From Polyangium aurulentum (GTDB lineage Bacteria; Myxococcota_A; Polyangia; Polyangiales; Polyangiaceae): 42,766 nt of DNA. A program made the position numbers and the translations under genes. The notes beneath the pieces were generated by a model that had not been told where the DNA came from, made no database searches, and was given only the letters and a program-made list of their open reading frames with translations. Shown in pieces: positions 33,765 through 41,521 of the stretch. The DNA is taken from positions 1-42,766 of the forward strand of contig CAMCKZ010000020.1 of the NCBI GenBank assembly GCA_945875545.1, in the 5' to 3' direction. How positions within the stretch are numbered: the stretch's first letter is position 1; each line of letters begins with the position of its first letter.

Positions 33765-35108
33765 ATGCCCGCGACAGCCAAGCCCTTTTCCGTAGCTTCG
33801 ACCCGGTCGCCTACGCGCCAATACCGGTGGCGAGTCGTCGGCGCCTGCGCCTTGATCTTGGCCGTCGGTGCAGGCTGCAAGAAACCCCTGCCCACCGAAA
33901 CCGTGCACACCGGCGCGCCTCCGGTCGGCCCCGCGGTCGGCCCCGTCGATGCGTCGGCACCGGTCCCCTGGGACGGCGGGTTTGGCTCCAACGAAGTCTT
34001 CACAAAGGCTGGATTTCTTGCGGAAATGTCCGCATGCACCGTGGGGCGCGTGGGCGACTTTTTGTCGAAATCGGTCCGCCTTCGGGACGCGATCGCGGCC
34101 CTCGGACCCGTGCCCGCGGGCGCCGATGCGGGCGCGGAGTCGGGCCTGGAGGCCGACGCGAAGGCCGCCTGGCGCGACGCCTTTTCGTCGTTCCAAGAGT
34201 TGGAGGTGTTTCGTTTTGGTCCCGCCGCTGCACCGCCCGCGGCGGGTGCCATGGGTCTGCGCGATGAAATGTATGCGTGGCCCCTCGTAAGCCGGTGCCG
34301 TATGGACGAAACGCTCGTCGACAAGAGCTATGAAACCCTGGCGTTTTCCTCGTCTCTCGTGAACGGCCGGGGGCTCGCAGCCGTTGACTATCTGTTGTAT
34401 GACACAGGTACGAGCAACGGCTGTTCGGAGTTTTCCGTCATCAACGGGAGTGGGTCTTGGGCCGCGCTCACCGCCAGTGATCTCAAGGAGCGACGACGCC
34501 GGTACGCCGCGGCGGCCGCAGCCGATGTGGCCTCGCGCGCGGGGGAGCTTGCGCGCGCGTGGGCCCCCGGGGGCGGAAACTTTCAGCAAGCGTTTGCCGC
34601 GGCGGGTACGGGATCGGTGGTTTTTCTCAAGGAATCCGACGCACTCAATGCTCTGACCGACGCCCTTATCTACATCGACGACGAGGTGAAAGACTGGAAG
34701 CTCGGAAAGCCCTTGGGGTACTTCGAGTGCACGACGGGCACCTGTCCGGGTGCCGTAGAGGCGCTGTACTCCCGGCAGTCTACAGCGGGGGTACAGAGTA
34801 ATCTCAAGGCTGCGCGTCGTATTGTTCAGGGATGTGGTGAAGATTACGCTGGCCTCGGCCTCCACGACTGGCTGCGGTCGCTCCCGGCGGAAGATCTCGC
34901 AAATCGCCTGCTCGGCGCGCTCGTAGCGGCACAAATGGCTGTCGACACGCTGGGCAGTTCGCCCATCGACGAGCTGCTCGCCCGAGAGCCTGCGAAGGTT
35001 GCCCTCGCCCACGCCAATGTGAGGGCGTTCGCGGCGCTCTTCAAGGGCGAGGTCCTTGCGGCCCTAACCTTGCAGCTGCCCGCGAGTGCGCAGGGCGACA
35101 ACGACTGA
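33765..35108 (+). CDS. Imelysin-like lipoprotein
   Basis: A 447-residue exported protein with a lipobox at AVGAGC (Cys38). The mature all-helical body fits the imelysin (M75) family, whose members are iron-regulated envelope proteins. The family motif GxHxxE appears as G203-LAAV-D208, with Ala in place of His and Asp in place of Glu, so it is probably not a peptidase and more likely binds a metal or chelate. It sits in one unit with a TonB-dependent iron receptor, which supports iron handling. Confidence 0.82.
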   Translation: MPATAKPFSVASTRSPTRQYRWRVVGACALILAVGAGCKKPLPTETVHTGAPPVGPAVGPVDASAPVPWDGGFGSNEVFTKAGFLAEMSACTVGRVGDFLSKSVRLRDAIAALGPVPAGADAGAESGLEADAKAAWRDAFSSFQELEVFRFGPAAAPPAAGAMGLRDEMYAWPLVSRCRMDETLVDKSYETLAFSSSLVNGRGLAAVDYLLYDTGTSNGCSEFSVINGSGSWAALTASDLKERRRRYAAAAAADVASRAGELARAWAPGGGNFQQAFAAAGTGSVVFLKESDALNALTDALIYIDDEVKDWKLGKPLGYFECTTGTCPGAVEALYSRQSTAGVQSNLKAARRIVQGCGEDYAGLGLHDWLRSLPAEDLANRLLGALVAAQMAVDTLGSSPIDELLAREPAKVALAHANVRAFAALFKGEVLAALTLQLPASAQGDND

Positions 35109-35125
35109 TCGCGGCCCGAATCGCC

Positions 35126-36094
35126 ATGACCCTCGTAGAAGAAATGCTTGCATTGTGCACGGAGGCGGTGCGCGCCGTGGTGCAACCCGATAAGCGCGTT
35201 TACTGGCTTCATTTGCTGGTGGCGGCGCTCATCGTTGTCGGTGTGTGGGCGCGTGGGTCCCGAAAAAAATCTCTCTTGAAGCTGTTTTTTGATCCCGCGC
35301 TTTGGCTTCACCCGTCGGCGCGCGAAGACTACGGGCTCTTTTTGTTGCGGGGCATTTTCCGCGTCGTGGTCTTTGCCCCCTTTGCGCTGGGCGCGGTTTC
35401 ATTGGCTGCTGGCCTGGCTTTTCGCCTCCAAGAGACCTTCGGCACCCCTTCGTTCACCGGTATTTCGCACGGGGCCGCGATTGCCATTTTCACCGTGGCC
35501 CTATTTGCCATCGAAGACTTCTCGCGCTTTTTGTTCCACTTCGCGGCCCATCGCTGGGGGTGGCTTTGGGAGTTTCACAAAGTTCATCACTCGGCGGAGG
35601 TCTTGACCCCGCTCACCCTTTACCGGGTGCATCCGCTGGAACTCGTGATGAACCGCACGCGCGGCACGCTAACGACGGCCGCGGTGGCAGGGGTCTTGTG
35701 CTGGGTATTTCCTGGAAAAATACAGGGTCTCGAGATTCTTGGCGTGGATGCCCTCGGGTTTTTGTGGTCGACAGCGGGCGCCAACCTAAGGCATTCCCAC
35801 GTATGGGTGTCGTATGGGTCTCGTATGGAGCACTGGCTGATAAGCCCCGCGCAGCACCAGATCCACCACAGCGTGGAGCCTCGGCACCACGAACGAAATT
35901 TTGGAACGGCGCTCGCGGTCTGGGACAGGCTTTTTGGAACCCTCTACGTAACTGCCGGACGCGAGGTTTTGCGCATGGGTCTTTCGCCCCAAGACAGAAC
36001 CCATGGCCGTGGAATCATTCGACTTATCGTTGAGCCGATCTTCCGTTCGGCGGGCAAGGTTGTCTCGCCCGTGGCGGCGCTTTGGCGGTCCTAA
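35126..36094 (+). CDS. Sterol desaturase/fatty acid hydroxylase-family membrane protein
   Basis: A 322-residue integral membrane di-iron enzyme candidate. Several membrane helices surround the eight-histidine set: His138-x3-His142, HKVHH (151-155), His169, and a late QHQIHH. These ligands bind two irons for O2-dependent hydroxylation or desaturation of a lipid. The substrate cannot be read from the sequence. It starts 17 bases after the imelysin gene, and is last in that plus-strand unit. Confidence 0.88.
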   Translation: MTLVEEMLALCTEAVRAVVQPDKRVYWLHLLVAALIVVGVWARGSRKKSLLKLFFDPALWLHPSAREDYGLFLLRGIFRVVVFAPFALGAVSLAAGLAFRLQETFGTPSFTGISHGAAIAIFTVALFAIEDFSRFLFHFAAHRWGWLWEFHKVHHSAEVLTPLTLYRVHPLELVMNRTRGTLTTAAVAGVLCWVFPGKIQGLEILGVDALGFLWSTAGANLRHSHVWVSYGSRMEHWLISPAQHQIHHSVEPRHHERNFGTALAVWDRLFGTLYVTAGREVLRMGLSPQDRTHGRGIIRLIVEPIFRSAGKVVSPVAALWRS

Positions 36095-36161
36095 CGGGCG
36101 ACGCTGCGAGCACGCGCGGGCCTGGCGTGCGCCTTTTGCGCCCGTGCACAGTGGACATGAA

Positions 36162-36255
36162 ATACATGTGGAATACATGTTGAATACATGTTGAATACAT
36201 GTTGAATACATGTGGAATACATGTGGAATACATGTGGAATACATGTGGAATACAC
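36162..36255. repeat. 11-bp tandem array with ACATGT cores (8 copies plus partial)
   Basis: Eight contiguous 11-base units ATACATG-T(G/T)GA, followed by a partial ATACAC. Three consecutive units (2-4) have T at position nine and the others G. Each carries the palindrome ACATGT, one per helical turn of DNA. The array is AT-rich in a GC-rich genome and lies between two converging genes, 18 bases past the hutI stop and 67 past the desaturase stop. It does not code in any frame on a known gene. Confidence 0.97.
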
Positions 36256-36273
36256 AGGCCTCGCGGGGGCACT

Positions 36274-37461
36274 TCAGTCAATGAGCGAACGACCGTCTCG
36301 CCACACATCGATCACGGGCGGGGCTCCCCAGGGCATCGCGAGAGCGGCTTCGTGAGGCAAATCCCAGAGGGTCAGCGTTGCGGGACCTCCCTCGCGTAGG
36401 ACGGGGCAGGGCAGTCTCAGGGCCGCTGCGGCCTCGGTCGTGGCCCCGCGCATCATCTCGTCGATGGTGAATCCGTACTCGCGAACCGCAAGGGCCATGG
36501 CGAGGGGAAGGCTTTCGGTGGGGGCCGTTCCGGGGTTGGCATCGCTCGCCACCACGAGTCGCACGTTCGCCTCACGAAGGAGCGCGACGGGCGGCGGCGC
36601 CTGACGAAGCGTGTAAGATGCAACCGGCAAAAGGACCGCGCGCACGCCCGCGAGGGCAAGGGCCTGCGCTCCTGGGAGCGAGATATTTTCCAAGTGATCC
36701 GCGCTTCCGGCTCCGTACTTCGCCGCGAGCTCGGCACCGCCGACGTCGGCAAACTGGCCCGCGTGAAGGGTTACGGCGAGGCCAAATTTTGCCGCGGCGT
36801 CGAAGAGGCGCGAAGCTTCGTGGACGGTAAACGCATGCGCATCGACGTAAGCGTCAACGCGGTCGGCCAACCGTTCTCGCGCCACGATCGGTAGAAGCTC
36901 GTCGATCATCTGCGCCACGTACGCATCGCGGCTGCATCCCGAGGGCACCGCGTGCAGCGCTAAAAATGTGCGCACGAGCCGCGGAAGTGCAGCGTTTTCA
37001 CTGGCGCGAGTGATGGCACGAAGCTGTTTGAGTTCGCCTTGAAGGGTCAGCCCGTAACCGCTTTTCACCTCGACGGTGCTCACGCCTTGGCGCGCCATTC
37101 GGCGTAGGCGGCCCTCGAGGACGCGCAACAATTCCGCCTCGTCGATGGCGGCAATGGCGTCGTGGGAGCGGAGAATTCCGCCGCCTGCCTGGGCGATGGC
37201 CACGTAGTCCGCGCCTTGCATACGCAGCACATACTCGGCGTGGCGGTGCCCGGCCCAGGCCGCGTGCGTATGGGCATCGATGAGGCCCGGAGTTACGAGG
37301 CCAGCGCGCAGGATTTTTGCAGGAGATCGATGCGGCGCGTCTTCGGCTCGGCCGATGAAGGCGACCACACCGCCTTCGCCGTCGATCACACCATTTTCAA
37401 AGATGGGCTCGAGGGATCCGGTCCACACGCGATCGGCTTCGATGCGCCAAGATGGGCTCAA
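36274..37461 (-). CDS. hutI: Imidazolonepropionase
   Basis: A 395-residue amidohydrolase of histidine degradation that opens 4-imidazolone-5-propionate to formiminoglutamate. Metal ligands His64 and His66 lie in DAHTHAAWAG; other markers are GGGI, KSGYGL, LHAGQF, ADHLE and ASDANPGT. No hutH, hutU or hutG is nearby. The only supported start is TTG 37461 (no in-frame ATG or GTG between the nagZ stop and there), located inside an 11-bp repeat. Reading is in the same frame as nagZ, with one TGA between. Confidence 0.93.
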   Translation of the reverse strand: MSPSWRIEADRVWTGSLEPIFENGVIDGEGGVVAFIGRAEDAPHRSPAKILRAGLVTPGLIDAHTHAAWAGHRHAEYVLRMQGADYVAIAQAGGGILRSHDAIAAIDEAELLRVLEGRLRRMARQGVSTVEVKSGYGLTLQGELKQLRAITRASENAALPRLVRTFLALHAVPSGCSRDAYVAQMIDELLPIVARERLADRVDAYVDAHAFTVHEASRLFDAAAKFGLAVTLHAGQFADVGGAELAAKYGAGSADHLENISLPGAQALALAGVRAVLLPVASYTLRQAPPPVALLREANVRLVVASDANPGTAPTESLPLAMALAVREYGFTIDEMMRGATTEAAAALRLPCPVLREGGPATLTLWDLPHEAALAMPWGAPPVIDVWRDGRSLID

Positions 37462-37484
37462 GTGAGGCTCAAGTTCGGCTCAAG
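37455..37484 (-). repeat. 11-bp direct repeat at the nagZ-hutI junction (3 copies)
   Basis: GGCTCAAG occurs at 37455-37462, 37466-37473 and 37477-37484, exactly 11 bases apart. On the minus strand each copy reads CTTGAGCC, so each contains an overlapping TTG and TGA. The nagZ stop is in the copy at 37477-37484 and the hutI TTG start is in the copy at 37455-37462. Confidence 0.9.
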
Positions 37485-38559
37485 AAGGTTCGGCGCCCCA
37501 AAGCACACGCACGGCGGTTTGTTCAGCCTGGCGCAAGATGGCACCGAGCATTGGGGCGTCGGTGGCGGCCTTCGCGGGGTAGCGCGAAGCCAGGGCGTCG
37601 ACGCGTTGGCGCGCTTCTGTGCATCTTACACGGAACGCCTCCGAGGCAGCATATTCGCTTGCAAGACGCGCGATAACCGAGCGCACTTGCGCCTCGTTTT
37701 CGCACACCAAGACCGAATCGCAACCGGCTGCAATCGCCGCAACGGCGGCTTCTTCGGGCGTGCCCGCGATGGCCTTCATGCGGAGGTCGTCGGAAAAAAG
37801 GACGCCTACGAAGCCCATGGTCTTTCGGAGAAGCTCCGTGGCGATCGCGTGAGACATGGTTGCGGGCTTGTCGTCTATCGCGCGGTACACGACGTGGGCC
37901 GACATGAAGGCATCGAAACCGGCGGCGGCTGCTTCACGAAAGGGTGAAAATTCTCTGGCCATCAGCACGTGGAGCGGCTCGTCGATGTACGGCAGTTCGA
38001 AGTGCGAATCGGCGAGAGTGGCCCCGTGACCGGGAAAGTGTTTTCCGCACGTGCCGAGGCCGGCCTCGCGCAGCCCGCGGGCGAAGGCGAGAACCTTTGG
38101 AATGGTCTCGGCGACGGTGGAACCGAACGCGCGATCACCGATGATGGGGTTTTTCTCCTCGCTGTGGAGGTCGAGAACCGGCGCAAAATTGATGGTAAAA
38201 CCCAGGGCAACGAGCTGTTTGGCCACGTCGCGGCCGAGGGCCACGAGCGCACGTTCCGACATGCGGTCACCGAGTTCGCGCGCCGACGGGAGCTGCACCA
38301 CCGGCGACTCGCGCAGGCGAGCCACGCGCCCACCTTCTTGATCGATCGCAACAATCAGCGCGCGAGGAGACGCCGTGTGCAGCGCCACGTTCTGGCGACG
38401 AAGAAGATCGAGGTCGCCGGAAATATTGCGACGAAAAAGAGTGAAGCCACCAATGGCTCCGGCCTCCAGCAATTCCGCTGTCTCGCGCGTAGGCTCGGCA
38501 CCGTCGATGGCCCCAAGAACCAGCGGGCCAACGGCACGATCAGCGTCCGAGATCGTCAT
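37480..38559 (-). CDS. nagZ: Beta-N-acetylhexosaminidase (GH3), peptidoglycan recycling
   Basis: A 359-residue cytosolic-type GH3 glycosidase with no signal peptide, matching NagZ, which removes GlcNAc from recycled muropeptides. Diagnostic segments are AIDQEGGRVARL, GKHFPGHG followed by DSH (the His/Asp acid-base loop), and VLFSDDLRMKAI with the catalytic Asp. The length matches NagZ. Start ATG 38559. It stops 18 bases before hutI in the same frame. Confidence 0.93.
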   Translation of the reverse strand: MTISDADRAVGPLVLGAIDGAEPTRETAELLEAGAIGGFTLFRRNISGDLDLLRRQNVALHTASPRALIVAIDQEGGRVARLRESPVVQLPSARELGDRMSERALVALGRDVAKQLVALGFTINFAPVLDLHSEEKNPIIGDRAFGSTVAETIPKVLAFARGLREAGLGTCGKHFPGHGATLADSHFELPYIDEPLHVLMAREFSPFREAAAAGFDAFMSAHVVYRAIDDKPATMSHAIATELLRKTMGFVGVLFSDDLRMKAIAGTPEEAAVAAIAAGCDSVLVCENEAQVRSVIARLASEYAASEAFRVRCTEARQRVDALASRYPAKAATDAPMLGAILRQAEQTAVRVLWGAEPS

Positions 38560-38637
38560 TGCGCTACGCTATCAAGGGGCCGGTGTGGGTTGCTAGTGCC
38601 GCGGGTGGTGCAGAATTGTTTGCGCGCTTTCCGCTTA

Positions 38638-38676
38638 GGACACGGGCTTAGGACACGGGCTTGGGACACGGGCTTG
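38638..38676. repeat. 13-bp tandem repeat upstream of nagZ (3 copies)
   Basis: GGACACGGGCTTA at 38638-38650 and two copies ending in G (38651-38663, 38664-38676), with a partial unit on each side. It lies in the 153-base gap between the charged hypothetical protein's stop and the nagZ start, about 80 bases from the nagZ ATG. Confidence 0.93.
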
Positions 38677-38712
38677 GCCCACGGGGAGGGGTGACTCGAA
38701 CCCGCCCATGCA

Positions 38713-39111
38713 TCAACCGTGGACGTCGATTCGCGCAAGCGTTTCTTTGTTTCCGACGGCTTGAACCTTCGCGGCCTCGGTCGTGGTGGGTGCCAAGTTC
38801 GCCTGCCGACGGTCTTCCAAACGGGCCTCAAAAACCTTCTCTTGCGGTTCTCTCTCGGCGCGGTGGAAGTCTTTCTCGATCGGATCGAGGTTTGCCACGC
38901 GGCGCGTTTCTCGGCGGGATTCGAGCATGCGGTCGGACTTCTGTTTCTCGGCGGCGACCAGAGCGTCGTTTCGCTTAGGGCCTAATTTCGAGAGCTCGAC
39001 GGCGTCTTGCTCGCGGCGCGAGTCGGGTACCGGTAACGGCATAACGGCTGGGAGTTTGACGGGCCCCCCGGAGGGAGGCATGCGGGTTGTGTCTGTAATA
39101 CGAGGGCTCAT
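38713..39111 (-). CDS. Hypothetical charged protein with internal repeat
   Basis: A 132-residue cytosolic protein with no known domain. Residues 63-77 (LESRRETRRVANLDP) and 94-108 (FEARLEDRRQANLAP) are copies 31 residues apart, and residues 31-45 may be a more diverged third unit. The rest is Pro-rich N-terminally and highly charged. ATG 39111 has GGAG about 11 bases upstream; the frame could extend 26 residues further. It is divergent from hisC and precedes nagZ on the same strand. Confidence 0.6.
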   Translation of the reverse strand: MSPRITDTTRMPPSGGPVKLPAVMPLPVPDSRREQDAVELSKLGPKRNDALVAAEKQKSDRMLESRRETRRVANLDPIEKDFHRAEREPQEKVFEARLEDRRQANLAPTTTEAAKVQAVGNKETLARIDVHG

Positions 39112-39316
39112 GAGGATTTCTCCAGGTGATTGATGCGACTCGCGTAGCGGCTCAAGCCCCCCAAAAGACCATCGGACGGTCGTCGACAAGGTCTGTGGGG
39201 CGCGATGGCTACAATCATGGTTCTACGTATGGAACGGTCGTCGCCTCAGAAACTTTAGAGAACCGCGTGCGCTTTTTTCTCGTGGCATATAGCGCGTTGC
39301 GTTATTATTTAGGCCC
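39112..39316. promoter_or_regulatory. Divergent control region of hisC and the charged protein gene
   Basis: This 205-base gap is read outward in both directions. It contains a 10-base direct repeat ACGGTCGTCG at 39176-39185 and 39234-39243, and an AT-rich segment (39286-39312) next to the hisC start. No clear -35/-10 could be set; a look-alike sigma-54 element failed on spacing. Confidence 0.35.
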
Positions 39317-40417
39317 ATGACGAATGACTGGAAATCCGCGGTCAATCCGGCGGCGGCGCAGCTCACCCCGTACGTTCCCGCGCGCCTTCCGGGCATTCGC
39401 CACCGCCTCGACGCGAACGAGGCACCCGCCGAGCTGTTGCACCCGGTGCAAGACGTTCTGGCGAGGGCCGCGGGCCTTGTGGGGGCCTCCAATTACCCGG
39501 ACGCGCGAGCCTCGGCGCTTCGTGAGTCGCTCGCGACGTGGACCGGCGCGTCCGCGGAGAACCTCGTCGTGGGGTCCGGGTCGGACGAAATCATCGCGAT
39601 GGTGGCCCTCGCATTTTCGAGGCCGAGGCCCGGTGCGGGGCGGGCGAAACCCGTGATGCTCCTCCCCACGCCGACCTTTGTGATGTACGGAATTACTGGT
39701 AGTTTGCACGGATTCGACGTGATCGAGGTTCCGTTGAATGCGGCCTTCGAACTCGATGAAACGGCGATGCGCGCGGCCATCGACGAGCATTCGCCGAACA
39801 TTATTTTCCTCGCCTCACCGAACAACCCCACCGGTGCGGCCTTTGCGCCGGACGCCATCGAGCGTTTGGCGAGGCACGCAAGCGGGTCACTCGTCGTGCT
39901 GGATGAAGCCTATGGTCCGTTTTCGTCGCGTCAACTTGCGCGGTCTCCTTCGCTTCCCGAGAACTTGGTGCGGCTCGGAACGTTGAGCAAGATAGGCCTC
40001 GCTTCCCTGCGAATTGGCTGGTTAGAGGCCTCGCCCGCCATCGCGCGTGTCGTCGATTGCGTGCGCCTGCCGTTCAATACCAGCGCCACGAGTCAGGCCA
40101 TCGCCGCGGCAGTACTTGCAGAATGCACCGATCATTTGCGTGCAATGTGCACGGAGATCGTCCACGAGCGAGACCGCGTGGCGTCGGCCCTTCAACGCGC
40201 CGGCGGGGCGATCGTGCATCCGAGCGACGCGAATTTTTTGTGGCTTGAGGTGCCCGGCGAGTCGGCAACCGTGTGGAAAAAGTTGGCAGGCGATGGCATT
40301 CTTGTGCGCAATTTTGCAGGCAACGGTGGCCGGCTTGATCATTGCCTGCGGGTAACCATCGGTGCCCAAGCCGCGAACGATGCGTTCCTGGCGGCCTGGG
40401 GCCCGGCCATTTCTTAG
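39317..40417 (+). CDS. hisC: Histidinol-phosphate aminotransferase
   Basis: A 366-residue PLP enzyme of fold type I that transaminates imidazole-acetol phosphate in histidine biosynthesis. The PLP lysine is Lys225 in GTLSKIGLASLRIGW; other markers are LDANEAP at the start, NPTG in SPNNPTGA, and the DEAYGPF strand. Close relatives act on aromatic substrates, so the assignment is by overall pattern. No other his gene is adjacent. Confidence 0.88.
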   Translation: MTNDWKSAVNPAAAQLTPYVPARLPGIRHRLDANEAPAELLHPVQDVLARAAGLVGASNYPDARASALRESLATWTGASAENLVVGSGSDEIIAMVALAFSRPRPGAGRAKPVMLLPTPTFVMYGITGSLHGFDVIEVPLNAAFELDETAMRAAIDEHSPNIIFLASPNNPTGAAFAPDAIERLARHASGSLVVLDEAYGPFSSRQLARSPSLPENLVRLGTLSKIGLASLRIGWLEASPAIARVVDCVRLPFNTSATSQAIAAAVLAECTDHLRAMCTEIVHERDRVASALQRAGGAIVHPSDANFLWLEVPGESATVWKKLAGDGILVRNFAGNGGRLDHCLRVTIGAQAANDAFLAAWGPAIS

Positions 40418-40514
40418 GAGCGAGAAAGGCCCAGGTGCGCAAACTCTCTCGAGCCAAAGACGCAAAGCGTCATACCGTGTAAGTCGGAAACAATACGACG
40501 TATGAGCAATCGTC

Positions 40515-41474
40515 TTACGAGGCGATTCGCACGGTTCCGAGGCGGCGAAATCGCGCGTAGCGATCGTTGACGAGTTCTTCGCGCGAGAGCGGGAGCAGTT
40601 CTGTGAGGGCCTCTTCGATGGCTTGGCCCACGAGGGCAGCGGTGGCCGCGGCATCACGGTGGGCGCCTCCCGATGGCTCGCACACGATGCGGTCGACCAC
40701 GCCGAGCTTCAGCAGTTCCGGGGCGGTCATTCGCATGCGTTCGGCGGCCTCCGGGGCCTTGGTGCCATCTTTCCAAAGAATCGATGCGCAACCCTCGGGC
40801 GAAATCACCGCGTAGGTTCCGTATTCGAGGACATGCACGCGATTGGCGACCGCGAGAGCCAGCGCGCCGCCGCTGCCGCCTTCGCCAATAATCGTTGTAA
40901 TAACAGGCACTCCCACCCGCGAGAGGGTCGCGAGGCACGCGCCGATGGCCTCGGACTGGCCGCGTTCTTCTGCGCCAATGCCCGGGTACGCGCCGGGCGT
41001 GTCGACGAAGCTCAGGATAGGCAACTGAAAGCGATCGGCGATGGTGTAGAGGCGATCAGCCTTTCGATAACCCTCAGGCTGGGCCATCCCGAAATTGCGC
41101 TTGACGTTCTCTTTCGCGGCGCGGCCTTTTTGATGGCCAATGACCAGCACCGATCGCCCACCAAAACGGCCGAGGCCCGCCACAATGGCCGCGTCTTCGG
41201 AAAAGCGCCGATCGCCATGAAGTTCAACGAAATCGCTGATAAGATGTTGAATGTAGTCGAGGGTGTAAGGCCGTTTCGGATGGCGCGAGAGCTGCACTTT
41301 TTGCCACGGCGTTAGCTCGGAAAAAAGCATGCGCGCCACGACGGCCGCATGGGCTTCCAAGCGCTCGAGCTCGACGCGAAGCGATGGATCGGAACCGAGG
41401 GCTGCGCGAAGGCCGGCCACGCGATCCAGCAGCTCGGCGAGGGGCTTTTCGAAGGGCAATACATGGCTCGCCAT
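40515..41474 (-). CDS. accA: Acetyl-CoA carboxylase carboxyltransferase, alpha subunit
   Basis: A 319-residue subunit that with AccD transfers the carboxyl group from biotin to acetyl-CoA, the first step of fatty acid synthesis. Strong family segments are LTPWQKVQLSRHP, HGDRRFSEDAAIV, GHQKGRAAKENVKRNFGM, FVDTPGAYPG, GEGGSGGALA and PEGCASILWKD. Length equals the E. coli protein. Its 3' end converges with hisC, with about 97 bases between the stops. accD is not in the window. Confidence 0.97.
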   Translation of the reverse strand: MASHVLPFEKPLAELLDRVAGLRAALGSDPSLRVELERLEAHAAVVARMLFSELTPWQKVQLSRHPKRPYTLDYIQHLISDFVELHGDRRFSEDAAIVAGLGRFGGRSVLVIGHQKGRAAKENVKRNFGMAQPEGYRKADRLYTIADRFQLPILSFVDTPGAYPGIGAEERGQSEAIGACLATLSRVGVPVITTIIGEGGSGGALALAVANRVHVLEYGTYAVISPEGCASILWKDGTKAPEAAERMRMTAPELLKLGVVDRIVCEPSGGAHRDAAATAALVGQAIEEALTELLPLSREELVNDRYARFRRLGTVRIAS

Positions 41475-41521
41475 GACCCTCCGTTAGCACGACTGACACG
41501 GCCCGCGCGAGGGAAGCGGAA

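Noticed and set aside
35786-36308. Minus-strand open frames with repeated MYSTCI-type peptides
   Set aside because: They arise from translating the 11-bp array, which cycles through all three frames, and run antisense to the desaturase gene.
38690-38730. tRNA-like T-arm sequence GGTTCGAGTC on the minus strand
   Set aside because: The flanking stem has mismatches and no acceptor, D or anticodon arm can be built.
39272-39296. Sigma-54-like promoter TGGCA...TTGC before hisC
   Set aside because: The GG-to-GC spacing is three bases too long for sigma-54.
40470-40490. Hairpin GACGC-AAA-GCGTC between hisC and accA stops
   Set aside because: Only five base pairs and little U-run; too weak to call as a terminator.
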